64,000 bases of DNA from Macrobrachium rosenbergii (Eukaryota; Arthropoda; Malacostraca; Decapoda; Palaemonidae): the NCBI RefSeq assembly GCF_040412425.1, contig NC_089744.1:26747501-26811500 (forward strand), written 5' to 3'. The notes beneath the pieces were generated by a model. It did not search any database, was not told where the DNA came from, and saw only the letters and a program-made list of their open reading frames with translations. This document shows, piece by piece, positions 13,441 to 26,124 of the stretch. Both the position numbers and the translations under genes were made by a program. The number at the start of each line of letters is the position of its first letter. Position 1 is the stretch's first letter.

Positions 13441-13569
13441 GTCAGCGACTTTCATGACAAGGTCAGCGACTTTCATTACAAGGTCAGCGAATTTCATGAC
13501 AGGTTCAACGACTTTCATGACAAGGTCAGCGACCTTTAGACAAGGTCAGCGACTTTCACGACAAGGTCA
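13441..13569. repeat. Minisatellite, 21-bp unit, six copies
   Basis: The unit is GTCAGCGACTTTCATGACAA plus G, with substitutions and 1-base indels. The + frame is open through it (repeats of TRSATFM), but this follows from a unit length divisible by three and is not good evidence of coding. Confidence 0.95.
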
Positions 13570-13707
13570 CGGTCGTTAGTGTATTTAATCGGGAATTCTT
13601 GCTAACATTTGTCGCGTAATTGTTTGTCACTGCTTAAATTTGCACTCATGACCTTTCCATGTTCAGGCTTGCGTATTGTGGTACTAAAAGTGAGTTGTTT
13701 TTTTCAG

Positions 13708-13766
13708 CTGTTGACGATATTCTAGGAAGACTGGGTATACTTCGTGGCCAAGGGTCAAAGGATGAG
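13708..13766 (+). CDS. Candidate host exon (weak)
   Basis: A T-rich tract and CAG (AG at 13706-13707) precede 59 bases. These bases are open in the frame that would accept the leftover base of the candidate exon at 157-245, reading VDDILGRLGILRGQGSKDE after one split codon. The end is GAG followed by GTGTTA, a weaker donor. No family recognised. The phase match has about a one in three chance of arising randomly. Confidence 0.25.
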
Positions 13767-13769
13767 GTG

Positions 13770-14988
13770 TTAAATACAACACGTATATACTGTTCTTGAT
13801 AAGGTGTGCGTGCATGCTGATAAGAATTAAGAAAGGAATTGTAAAAACAAGCCTCTGATTATTTTGAAGCAGAATTTAAGAATCTTCTTATCTAAACTAA
13901 AAACATACACCTTAGAGGAAAATTCTTTTTTCCAGTAGCTTCAATCGCAAATGAAATATCCTTCAGAATAACCCTACGTTAACCCACTATTGGAACATTA
14001 AACACTCGAACCTAACCTGACACAACATTAATATTTATTCTCAATTTAAAAGTTACATATTCCCGTGCAGAACATATTAACTTTTCCCGTTTTTCCCCGA
14101 AGGGGCATATTTTGGAAATCCAAAATATAAGGGAAATGCTGTGAAAAGAAGAAGAAGAAGAAGGAAAAAACAGGAACACACTGGGTTTCGAGGGAGTATA
14201 CTGTAGGTCCCTTCATCTGCAAAACAGATTGGTGTATAAAGCTTTCAACGATGCATTGCGTTTAAAGCACAGAAAAAATAATTATCGGTTTTTAGGAGGA
14301 TTTTGGAGGGAAGGGTAGAAACATGGTGTGTGTCATTTTAGATGAAAAAATATGCAAATGCAATGAAAGGTAGTGATGATGGAGAGAGAGAGAGAGAGAA
14401 TGTTTTGAGTTATCGGTTCAGTTAATGTTGTTTAAATCAGCTCCATTTCAAAGTAAAATTTTATATACCCATAGTAATGAAAAATTTTATTGCATGAATA
14501 AAATCAAAAGATGAAATTATATATATACATATATGTATTCATATATTTTTATATTTATGTATATATATGTATATATATACACACGCATATATGCGTGTAT
14601 GTGTATAATACATATACATAAATATAAATTATATATATATACACAATATATATACGCTTGTATTTGTTTGTATATCTGTCTTTTCAGTTCAGGCCCACCA
14701 CAGTGAACATTATCCTGGCCTCATTTTTTTTTTGTATTAGTAGGAGTCATTATAAACTAATCACGATTACCACTTTTAATATTATTTACGTCATTATCCT
14801 CACAGTTATTTAGGTCATTATAATAAACTTGGCGCTCATAGGAATCACCCCAAAGATGCATGATAAAATGAGGGTTGGCAACAATAAATTTGGAGTGGAA
14901 GAGACATCAAGAAGTGGATTAAGTGGAAACGTTGGATGGCTATGCATTTTGGAAAGACCGGTGGTCAGACCGGTGCTCATTTGTATGT
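13770..14988. other. No recognised gene; AT-rich palindrome
   Basis: Contains a short GA run (14381-14398). It also has an imperfect TA-rich palindrome centred near 14589, where CACACGCATATATGCGTGT is nearly self-complementary and pairing extends about 40 bases each way. Confidence 0.6.
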
Positions 14989-15028
14989 ATGATAATAATA
15001 ATAATAAAATAATAATAATAATAATGAC

Positions 15029-15092
<64 letters not shown>
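14989..15092. repeat. (ATA)n/(TTA)n mirrored microsatellite
   Basis: ATA units on the left and TTA units on the right meet at a short spacer near 15028, so the two halves are inverted relative to each other. Confidence 0.9.
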
Positions 15093-15094
<2 letters not shown>

Positions 15095-15161
15095 GATGCA
15101 ATACCCGTAGAATATTTGAGTACTACAAGGAACCATTCGCCATAGGCAGTAGGTGAAAGGA

Positions 15162-15266
15162 TGGCTGGAGTGATTTTGGATGGTTTGGTCATGTGGAAAG
15201 AATAGAGGAAGATCTAAAAAGGGATAGACAGGTGGGGCGAAGCGGGTATTGGGAAGGAGTTGCCTT
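15162..15266 (+). pseudogene. LINE C-terminal fragment (WFGHVER signature)
   Basis: One frame reads WSDFGWFGHVERIEEDLKRD and continues VGRSGYWEGVA before stopping. WFGHVERMEE is a hallmark of the C-terminal region of a common arthropod non-LTR retrotransposon RT family, remembered from family knowledge. Only about 35 codons remain, with no RT palm motifs nearby. Confidence 0.6.
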
Positions 15267-15456
15267 CCACTAAGCGAAAGAGTGAATGCTCTAAGGAAGT
15301 TTCGATGCGTAGCTGGTGAGCCATCATATAGGTGTATAAAGCAGCTAGGAATGTGGAAGTTTTCTGCACTTTTTTATCCACCAGTCAGCAGTTTAAATGT
15401 AAATAGTGCAGTGATCCTTGTACTCTCCTTTCTTAGAAAGTGCGGCTTATGATGTT

Positions 15457-17212
<1,756 letters not shown>

Positions 17213-17446
17213 ATGGATGCTCCTATTGCTTCTGAGATCCACAATACCTCTACGAAGAAAATAGACCCATGTGTGGATTACACCATAGACGCGAAAGAGC
17301 TATTCACGAACACCACTTACCAGCTCGCAATGTCAACAAAGATCCTGATAGACATTACCATTTGGGTAAAAAAAAAAACGAACATTAATCAAGAGTTTCG
17401 AGAAATGTTTACGACTGCTGATTTTCGTGGCATGGCTTCAACGCTC
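17213..17446 (+). CDS. Unidentified open frame interrupted by the Transib insertion
   Basis: Open from ATG at 17213 up to the target duplication at 17442-17446, then into the transposon, where it stops at 17483-17485. It begins MDAPIASEIHNTSTKKIDPC. I recognise no domain. If the transposon were absent, the frame would run only about four codons past the target site before a stop at 20382-20384, so the original frame was also short. A homopolymer of ten A bases at about 17369-17378 lies inside it. It may be a remnant of another repeat rather than a gene. Confidence 0.2.
17442..17446. repeat. Target-site duplication, left (CGCTC)
   Basis: Identical to 20370-20374 and directly abutting the CACAGTG end. 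Confidence 0.95.
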
Positions 17447-17484
17447 CACAGTGGGCCAGAAAGTGCTATTATGGGACAAAATTA
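17447..17484 (+). repeat. Transib left end: heptamer, 22-bp spacer, nonamer-like block
   Basis: CACAGTG at 17447-17453, 22 bases, then ACAAAATTA at 17476-17484. The heptamer is identical to the vertebrate recombination-signal consensus. The nonamer-like block is A-rich and could be coincidental in AT-rich DNA. Confidence 0.75.
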
Positions 17485-17741
17485 GCTATACCTATAGGAG
17501 AATACTCAATTTTATTTACACATGGGATGTATTTTATCGGCTTATATAGTGACTGTCAATATTGGTATTTTTTTTACCCATTCTTTACAAAATAAAGTAA
17601 CAACAAAACCTTTTGTATCAATGTTAACTAATCAAATATAATCTTATATTAACTACATAATACATATATCTATGTATATATACCATCAATTATCCAATAT
17701 TTACTACTAAAAGTAATTTCAAATTGCATATATTAGGATAA

Positions 17742-19730
17742 TTAAATCAGATTAATTATCAGATTCACAATTGTTACTAACAGATTTTGAGCTTCAGCTG
17801 GCAAATCCTTCTTTGATATGTGCTTATTTTTTCTCAGTGAACTGATCACTGGATCAGACGAGCAAAGAAGACGTCTCATCAAATCTTCATTCTTTTTTTT
17901 TTATGATTTTCTTGAAAATGATTCTCAAAATTTTTTTTAATTCCTTGTTCCTTGCTTCTTGAGCTGCTTCTAATAGCATTCCAATAGGTAGATTGAAATG
18001 GCGTATGACAGATACTCCATGAACAAGAAGGCGATGTAGACTTTTAGGCATGTAATACCATCCAAATTTATCCACATAAAGCCTTGCTGTTTCCGAGCAG
18101 AATCTCTCAAATAGGTCAGGATCAATACCAAGTCCTGAAGAAATTGTGCACAAAATTACATAAATCCTTCAAGTAAAGTCTGAGTTTATTCCAAGAATTT
18201 CAGAAGTAATTTCATAGTCATGAAAAAATCTGCGTGCAGTATTGCAGTCATTAGTCGTACCATATCCACATGGCTTGGGTACATCAATAATTACTGTAAT
18301 CCCGTCTTGTCTCTGAACTGTTGCTGTATGATGCTGTATGATTCTCTTTCGATCTTGGACAGCTTCCTTCTCTTCTCTGGCTCTTGCTTGCCACTTTTCT
18401 ATAGGAATTTTATAAGAAATGTGCAAGCAACATTCCATGCATCTAATCCAGGCTTGAAGAACCGAAAGCCCATATTGTAGACCTTCTGATGTTAATGGAC
18501 GACTGAAAATCTCATCTACGTTATTCATATGCTTAGGCGTTGCACCACAAAGACTGCAGCATTGACTTGAGTCAGTGACTTGTGATAAAGCTGTGGCAAC
18601 TTTACCATCAATCATTGTAAGCTTTATATCGTGAGATATGCAAACATTCCAATAACTGTAGGGGTAAAGGTTTTCTACTTGAATCAATATACTTTTCTTC
18701 TTCCTTTATAACTTCCTTGCTTTCTTTAACATATTTGAGCGTTATAGGTCGACAATATAATTTTGAAGAAGGCTTAGGGTTCCTCCAAATGACTACCTCT
18801 TTATTTTCAGTCATAACCAATAAGTTGAAGTGGGACCATGCAAGTCACGAAGACTATGTTCTGCAACAAGATCACGTTCTTTTAATTCTGAATGAGGTTG
18901 TTTATAAAGACTTAGACCAGTTTTTCCATCAAACCCTACTTTACAGGTATATACAAGGTTATCCAGAAGAATTTCTGATTCTTCTTGACAGAACTTGCTT
19001 GCTAATAAAATCCTTTGGACAGTATGATCTAACAAGTCCTGGAAGTTGATCCCTGCTGAGAAGTCAGAAATTTTCCATTCACTAACGGGAGAAGGGAAAC
19101 ATTCTTCTTTGGCGTGCCGGATATGATTATAAGCTGGGTACAGGTTTATTCCTTTTTCCAGTGCCTTGGTTCTTAAATGCTGATAAGACGACTTAGAAAG
19201 GGAACAGTCAAATAATAAAGCCAAAGCTTCATCAGGGGAATTAGTCACAGCTGACTCTAAGTTGTGTACTTGTACTCGAAATGTTGCCAAGTGTTTGGGT
19301 ACACTTAGAGTGGCCCTCTCTTTTTCAAAACAGCAGAAGCTGCAAAGCAAAGTCTAGAAGGTGACAAAGATGCAAGTTCAGCAGTTTTTCTGCATTTTGT
19401 TTTCAGTGAAGCATCTTCAACATTTTTGATAGGAGGTCTGCCAGTCCTATTAGAGGAGCAATCCTCTTGAAGTCTGTGAACTGTTATTTGGACCCAATCA
19501 GAATATTTTACAAGGAACCTACTTCTTTTTCGATGCACACAAGCCCATTTAACTTTCAACTGCTTAAGGAAATTAGCAGCAATCTCAACTGCAGTTTTAA
19601 CAGGCAGTTCTTTTTCATTTATTTTCTCAATGAGAAAGTTTTTAGCTCTGTGGTCACTAAAACTGTCCAGTTCCCTATGCTCAACTCCAACTGATAAATA
19701 ATCAAGTAGATTTTGATTGGTTATAGCCAT
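17742..19730 (-). pseudogene. Transib/RAG1-like transposase, frameshifted
   Basis: About 660 codons' worth of sequence starting at ATG 19730 and ending at a stop near 17742, split over several frames. Order: N-terminal region (19730-19305); shift near 19320; first catalytic-type Asp in GFDGKTG (codon 18928-18930); shift near 18815; basic/acidic linker; shift near 18670; second Asp in TMIDGKVATAL (codon 18607-18609); zinc ligands C-x2-C in CSLCGATPKHMNN (about 18545); the block NTARRFF; an in-frame TGA at 18169-18171; H-x4-H in SLHRLLVHG (about 18020-18035); Glu in AAQEARNKE (codon 17956-17958); a shift at an A-run near 17890; and the tail SSDP (about 17845). In mouse RAG1 the equivalents are D600, D708, C727/C730, H937/H942 and E962. 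All key residues survive, so decay is by indels and one stop. The family assignment is from remembered motif order. Confidence 0.88.
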
Positions 19731-20340
19731 TATTCCCTCATTAGCTGTTTAGTAGACCTAGAAAGAAAAATGTCACAGTTACCTACATATGCCGTAAGGT
19801 CATGTAATAAGAAATCAGTAAAAAATGTTATGAATATTGATGCCCTCAGTCTACAGCTGCAAACTGCTGCAGATGAAACTGATATAATTTGATGCAATGG
19901 TGGTTAATGCTCCCAATTATCAGTGTTTCGTTGTGTACTCTGCTGTGCAAAAAAAATCTGCATAAGTGAATGAATAATATTTATATACTGTAGATAAAAG
20001 CTAAATAAGCAATACCCAGAAAAATAATCATTAAAAATAAATAACACATATATGATCGACGAATAATGTATTCCAATTTTTCATAAAGCTCCCAAACTGA
20101 CCTGATTATCATTAACTGTGTTCTACTCTCATTGGAGGCACATATGCCACTGAAATGACTGTGTATATGTTAACAACCTGGAACTGATGTTTTATGTCAA
20201 GACATTAAGCTCTTATTTCCAAGGTGGTCTGCTGACTTACTGATGGGTTGTTTGAACTTAAAAGTTATCTAGTTACAATGATGAACTATCTAGTTATACA
20301 AAGACAGTCTGAAAAAATGAATTTAATAACTTCATTTTTT

Positions 20341-20369
20341 TACTTTTGTCCACCCTCTGGTCCACTGTG
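20341..20369 (-). repeat. Transib right end: heptamer, 13-bp spacer, nonamer-like block
   Basis: Read inward on the minus strand: CACAGTG (20369-20363), 13 bases, ACAAAAGTA (20349-20341). The block matches the recombination-signal nonamer ACAAAAACC at its first six positions. Confidence 0.75.
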
Positions 20370-20374
20370 CGCTC
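20370..20374. repeat. Target-site duplication, right (CGCTC)
   Basis: Identical to 17442-17446. Confidence 0.95.
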
Positions 20375-22850
20375 CTGGAAACTCAGTAACATCACCATGT
20401 TGGGTCGAATGCGCTCGACCGCCCGAGTTTGCAGAGATTATGTGTGTGTGTTTGCGTTCGTGCGTCTGTCTATCATGCCTGTGTAGTTTGGTTGTGATGC
20501 TTGGTGATTGGATGACGTAGTGGAAATGAAGAAAGTGAGAAAATGACATTTGGCGTGAATTACACGTGAGGGTGACATGATAATTTACCAAATAACCTGC
20601 TTTGATATTTCTCATATTTTTTCCAGGTTTTTAAATAATTGATTTCACTGCTTTGTATGCTGTAATTAAAGGTAACTTGACCCGGAATGAATTTATGGAG
20701 CAGTATTAATAAACTTCACTTCATATGTAAGATTACCCTGTTTTTTAAATAAACATTTTTGAAATTTAACGAAAACTGTTTTGTTGTTTTCTATTGCTGT
20801 GGCATGTACACGCTATCAGAGATCACTGGAAAGGATAAAAAAATATTTTTTGTTTACCTGTAAGAGAGGAACTGAATTCCTGTATCTAAATCATTTAATT
20901 TTCCGTTGAAATACATGTTAAGGTTCACGAGAGCATGTTGCTGTTAGAGGCTTTATAATTAATTTTTAACTTTACGAATAAAAAAGCATTATTTAAAACA
21001 TATGCTGCGTCGCAGCACCGGCGCACAAATCTAGGATTCCAAGTTCGATACCTGAACCTGTCTAAATGTTTACCTTCATTTCATAATTAAAAATTAATTT
21101 CGTAATTGACTTCATAATTAATATAGATCATTGACTAGGTACTTCTTAGCCCTCTAGGATAAAACTATCTATCAGATACTACATAATAGCGACTAGGATC
21201 TTTTAGCAGTAAATGAAATAGGACTAATTCATTAAGAGCTAAAAATTCTGTTGTCTGTTGAATTTCCAAGTATGGTGAAATAGAACCCACATTGATTATC
21301 CACCTGAAACGTATGTAATTACGCTTTATTCCTTTTGATGTAAGACAGCAATAATGTTATATAAATATAATAACATTTTCTTGCAGTAATAATGGTATAT
21401 AAATATAACATTAAATCTTGCCTTGGCTTACCTGACGTGGAACAGTCCAAATATAAAATATAAAAAAATGAAGTAGTTGAAATGCAATGAAACACAGGAA
21501 GAAGAATCTGGCAGACATTATTGTTTTTATCATTAAATTGGATTTTGCAAGTGTTGAAGCATAACTAATTATTTTCCTAATTTATCAGTCGTCGTCTATA
21601 CGATTTGCAGTACATTAATTAACACAAATGTCATTATTTGGTTGTTTATTTTCAGATAGTGGCTCGTAACATCGTTTTGGAAGATTTTAAGGGTATAAAG
21701 AAAATAAAAATTCCGTATGAGATATTATTTCAATTGACAAATTCAAGGGTAAAACCACACGTATACAAAGAATTAGGGCAAAGCGTATGTTATATGAAAA
21801 TCAAAGAAGGCATAAAGTGTATACACCTGAAATGTCATTTTTTGCATAAAAAGTGAGTTAGTGTATCAACCTTATTTTGAAGGTTTAACGAGCTTGAAAT
21901 TGGAGAGAGTATGAAAGACAGTGCTGTAACTCGCTTGAGTATGATAATTTTTTTTTATCACATTTTCCTACGCATTTATAAACATAGTTCGCCTTTGCGT
22001 GATGGGAAAAATAAATTTGTCTCATGAAGAAGTTAACTTTGTGGATAGCGATATCAGGAGAAAATTTGGAAAGCAATGAATACAGTTTTTTTTTTGAAGA
22101 TGGACAATAATGAAAAATGGGAACAATAAGAGAGTTTCTGGTAAAGATATTTCTCTCTCTAGACAGGAAATGGTGCTAGTATATTGTAAGTCTGTTCTAT
22201 AACCAATATTGAAGCTTAGATTTGAAGAAAAACGTCACATCAGGGACATTAGGATTTCTGCAATAGGCACATAATAAAAAATATCAATATTTTGACTAAA
22301 AAGCATTATGCCAAATTAAATCAATATTTTGCAAACGATAAAAAAGCAGCACTTCCTTTCCCAAGAGGAATAAATTCAGGTACAACACTATTTTGAATAG
22401 TAAAGGTCCTGATCTTTCAATTTCGTCCAATTTAGGTGTTGATTTGATGATTATTTTTCATCGACTCAAAGTTCACTCAGTTACCGAGGCTTAGTTTTGA
22501 ATTTTTCTAACGATAAGCGATACTGTTGTGCTTTTTTTTTTATTATTATTATTTTATCTTTTTGTGCGTGTGGGGGGAGGGGAGTAATGGAGAGGGAGGG
22601 GGTGAGAACGCAATCCACCCGAAGGCCTAATCATTGTCTATCAAAAACGCCCTTGCTGTTGATGAATTGTAAACAACACTTTCATGGGGCAGTTGGGTCG
22701 GGCAACAATGCATGTTAACTAGATCAATAATATTGAACCACGGTTTATAATTCTTCAGTTATGTTATCAACAGGGCGCATTATGCATATAAACAGATAAG
22801 CGGGAAAAGAATCATGTTTGGATGCAAGCGTATGTATACACAGTTAGGCC

Positions 22851-22851
<1 letters not shown>
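20375..22851. other. No recognised gene
   Basis: AT-rich. A splice-like acceptor at 21654-21655 precedes an open frame (IVARNIVLEDFKG onward) that I do not consider supported. No RNA gene or long repeat seen. Confidence 0.5.

Positions 22852-22920
<69 letters not shown>
22852..22920. repeat. (CA)n microsatellite
   Basis: About 34 CA units, pure. Confidence 0.95.
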
Positions 22921-22922
<2 letters not shown>

Positions 22923-23389
22923 TTCTCGAAACGGTATTCATCTTTTTCATATCAAAATTCGATGCTTATAATTCATGAATTTAGTTTTTTCTTCTTACAA
23001 GACCTTTCTCCTTCTACATGTTCTTTCACATTAACTGTTTCGAAGAAAAAAAACGTCATTTCTAATCCTCATAAAGATTTGAGACGTCAATTATGCATGA
23101 GGTTCACCTGCCAAAACAATGTAAATAAGTGACATTTAAAGTACAGACTATGAAAAGGCGTGTCATAAGCAAAGAGTGCAAGGATAGCTTTAAATTTTAG
23201 TTCTCAAAAACCGCCTAACAACAACGTTCTGTTGCTCCTTAAGTAAAGCGTAACACTTGTCTTCGCCAGCTTGGAATACTGATTTGACGTGTCACAACAA
23301 TCCGCGGTGGCTTTTTCAAGTCATTACCATAATATACAAACAGGTTAATCGCATGCAAGCCTTGAACTGCCGTGAACTGAATGGAATAG

Positions 23390-23610
23390 ATTTAGACTCC
23401 AGATCACAGAGAGGGAACAGCTGCTTTCAAAGTGTGGGAAAATAATGTTAATAGATACGGAAGTCAAGAGTATGGCAGAAGCAAGTGCCTTGAAGTTTTC
23501 GACTCTAGATCATAGAGAGGGAACAGATGTTTTCAAAGTATCGGAAGATAACGTTAATAGATACAGAAGGCCAGAGTATGGCAGAACCGGGTGCTCTGAG
23601 GTTTTATCGT
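23390..23610. repeat. Two-copy tandem repeat, period about 113 bp
   Basis: Both units carry GACTC(C/T)AGATCA(C/T)AGAGAGG then GAACAG, TTTCAAAGT, AATAGATAC, GGAAG or AGAAGG, and GAGTATGGCAGAA in the same order and spacing, at roughly 85 percent identity by eye. Confidence 0.85.
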
Positions 23611-24225
23611 TGCGCAATGTTCAGAGCGGCTGACTGAATGTAGTAGCTATGTATACTGGACATTAGTGATCTAGGAAAAAAAGGAAAATTCTACGTAATC
23701 ACTTCATATTTAAGGTGTCATTCTTGATTGTACGTTCACTTCTAAGAAACATACCCGATTGCCCAATTTGTTTTGATAATTACAGAGTATTTAAAGGTTG
23801 CTAGAGATGTGTCTGTTTTACGAGGGTTTTGATTCTTTTATTTTGCCATATGTGAATAATGTCTCCTGGTCTGGTCTTCAGTAGCTTAGAATGTTTGATG
23901 AGAACTTTAGTTCTAGTAAATATCTTATTCCAAATTTTAGCATTAGCGTCTAACACCCTCTTTCGATTTCCATAATTTTAGTCATCCTTTGCATTGAAAG
24001 TTTCTCAGACTGCCGTATACTACGTACCAGCTTTATTTCATTATTCCATATTATGGAATAACCTTTTTAGTTAAGTAGTCGAAGTGTTTGATCTTGAGAA
24101 ATTCAAACTGAGGCTTGGTGCAAATTCTCTTTTGTTGTTGAGTAGGCTCTCTTGGCTTGGGTTGTCACATTTGAACCTTCGGGCTTGAAGCATTCTGTTT
24201 TTCGAAATGGGGTTGCATCTTAGCT
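23611..24225. other. No recognised gene
   Basis: Nothing recognised in any frame. Confidence 0.5.
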
Positions 24226-24241
24226 TAATAATAATAATAAA

Positions 24242-24324
<83 letters not shown>

Positions 24325-24470
24325 AAACAAAAACTTCTTTCAGTTTTCTTCAGAAGATGGAAAGAAACTCCACAAGATTCTTGTGTATAACTTGTTTACT
24401 GATAAATATTTACATATGTAAATATTTATCAGTAAACAAGTTATACACAAGAATCTTGTGGGTTTCTTTC

Positions 24471-24556
<86 letters not shown>

Positions 24557-24839
24557 GAGGAAAGAAGACCCCTTTGAGGCAAGTTTTGTTGAATAAAATG
24601 GCTGCAATTTGCGAATTGATTTTATACTGAGATTTCTCAATTCCTCTAATAATTCGCTTTTCCTTCACATCAATATTAGTCAATAATTGTCCAATGTTCA
24701 TTAGATAATTATTGACTAATATTGAAATGCAGGAAAAACGAATTATTAGAAGAATTGAGAAAACTTAGTTTAAAATCAATTCGCAAAATGCAGCCATTTT
24801 ATTCAACAAAACTTGCCTCAAAGGGGGTCTTCTTCCCTC

Positions 24840-24915
<76 letters not shown>

Positions 24916-25010
24916 TTTTGTTCGAAATATGAACATTGGACAATTATTGACTAACATTGATGTGCAGGAAAAGTGAATTATTAGAAGAACTGAGAAAACT
25001 CAGTACAGTA

Positions 25011-25080
<70 letters not shown>

Positions 25081-25487
25081 GCTGTTTCCACGGCATTCAA
25101 TTTATACAGTCTTCTCTATTCTTCTTATCTTTTTTTCCTCAGCCTGTAGGTGGTATATCAGATTTCCCAGGGACATGCAAAGATTTCTGTTTTCTTAGTT
25201 TTATTTCCTCTGACGTTTCAAACGCTCTCTGGCGTTTATCTTCTGAGAGTGAATGAATGGCATGCAGGTTACAAGGGTATTTATAGCAAGGAGGGGTATA
25301 CAGTTGTCAAGTCGGTTATTCAGCAGTGTTTTGGGTGGTCCTAATAGGTTGGTGACGAAATCTAGCCTGGAGGCGTTGGGACCTTCTGGGCCTAATCGTT
25401 ACGTGAATAGAGAAGATTGTATGAATTGAATGCCGTGGAAACAGCAATAATTTTTAATGCAACTGCCCTCAGAGAAGGGCTCCTCCC

Positions 25488-25558
<71 letters not shown>

Positions 25559-25560
25559 GC
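24226..25560. repeat. Nested palindromes separated by TTA/TAA runs
   Basis: Trinucleotide runs at about 24226-24320, 24472-24554, 24841-24915, 25012-25079 and 25489-25558 alternate with palindromic unique segments. These are: a spacerless palindrome (24357-24473); a larger one with arms of about 140 bp meeting near 24694; a third, direct partial copy of one arm at 24928-25008; and an inverted pair at 25081-25125 versus 25406-25450. The trinucleotide runs themselves are inverted about the second centre. No protein domain was found, although frames through the runs are long (poly Ile, Tyr, Asn). Confidence 0.85.
24357..24473. repeat. Near-perfect 117-bp palindrome
   Basis: The centre is ACATATGT at 24415/24416. 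Arms of about 58 bases match except for one missing base (GGAGTTT versus GGGTTT). Confidence 0.95.
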
Positions 25561-25790
25561 CACCACCTTCAATCTTATAGTGTTTACATTTGCCACATCT
25601 AACCTCTTAATCTCTTTTATATGCAGCAGTGAGAAGTAATTAATACTATAAAAGTTAATGATACATACAAGCTGTGAGTTTCACACTGACGATTCAGCAG
25701 CAGTAGATATTTAGGAAGAAAATTATTGTAAGATATTCGTCCTTGACAGAAAAACTTAGAAAATTCTGAAGGCAAATATACAAGACAAGC

Positions 25791-25794
<4 letters not shown>

Positions 25795-25867
<73 letters not shown>
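25795..25867. repeat. (GA)n plus G-run
   Basis: About 32 GA units ending in nine to ten G. Confidence 0.95.
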
Positions 25868-26037
25868 TTTGTTGCTGGCGGGGTGGGACCTCTCCAGCAA
25901 TTTTATTCACTAGATTCTGTGGTAATCATAAAAGCTCTCTTGAGCGAGTGAATGCACTTTCACTAATGAATGGGCCCTGGTCTTTCTCTTTCTCCTTGGC
26001 TGAAATGGAAAATATGAATGAGATTTTGTCATATATA

Positions 26038-26038
<1 letters not shown>

Positions 26039-26121
<83 letters not shown>
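26039..26121. repeat. (TA)n microsatellite, insertion site of LTR element
   Basis: About 40 TA units running straight into the 5' LTR. Confidence 0.95.

Positions 26122-26124
<3 letters not shown>

Larger units (their letters stand above)
17447..20369 (-). mobile_element. Transib-family (RAG1-like) DNA transposon, full length
   Basis: 2,923 bp. Both ends start with CACAGTG pointing inward: 17447-17453 on the + strand and 20369-20363 on the - strand. Inside, CACAGTGGGCCAGAAAGTG and CACAGTGGACCAGAGGGTG match at 16 of 19 bases. The flanks are identical 5-bp sequences, CGCTC (17442-17446 and 20370-20374), the target duplication length of Transib elements. One transposase gene on the minus strand (17742-19730), broken by frameshifts, carries the RAG1/Transib catalytic pattern. 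The exact target duplication and clear ends suggest a fairly recent insertion of a copy that was, or became, defective. Confidence 0.93.

Noticed and set aside
13379..13579. 66-codon protein with TRSATFM repeats
   Set aside because: Explained by a 21-bp minisatellite whose unit is a multiple of three.
21656..21856. Candidate third host exon after TTTTCAG at 21649-21655
   Set aside because: Open frame but AT-driven lysine/isoleucine-rich composition, no clear donor choice and no homology I recognise.
23390..23610. CRISPR-like array
   Set aside because: Only two long units with no short repeat-spacer pattern; the genome is eukaryotic.
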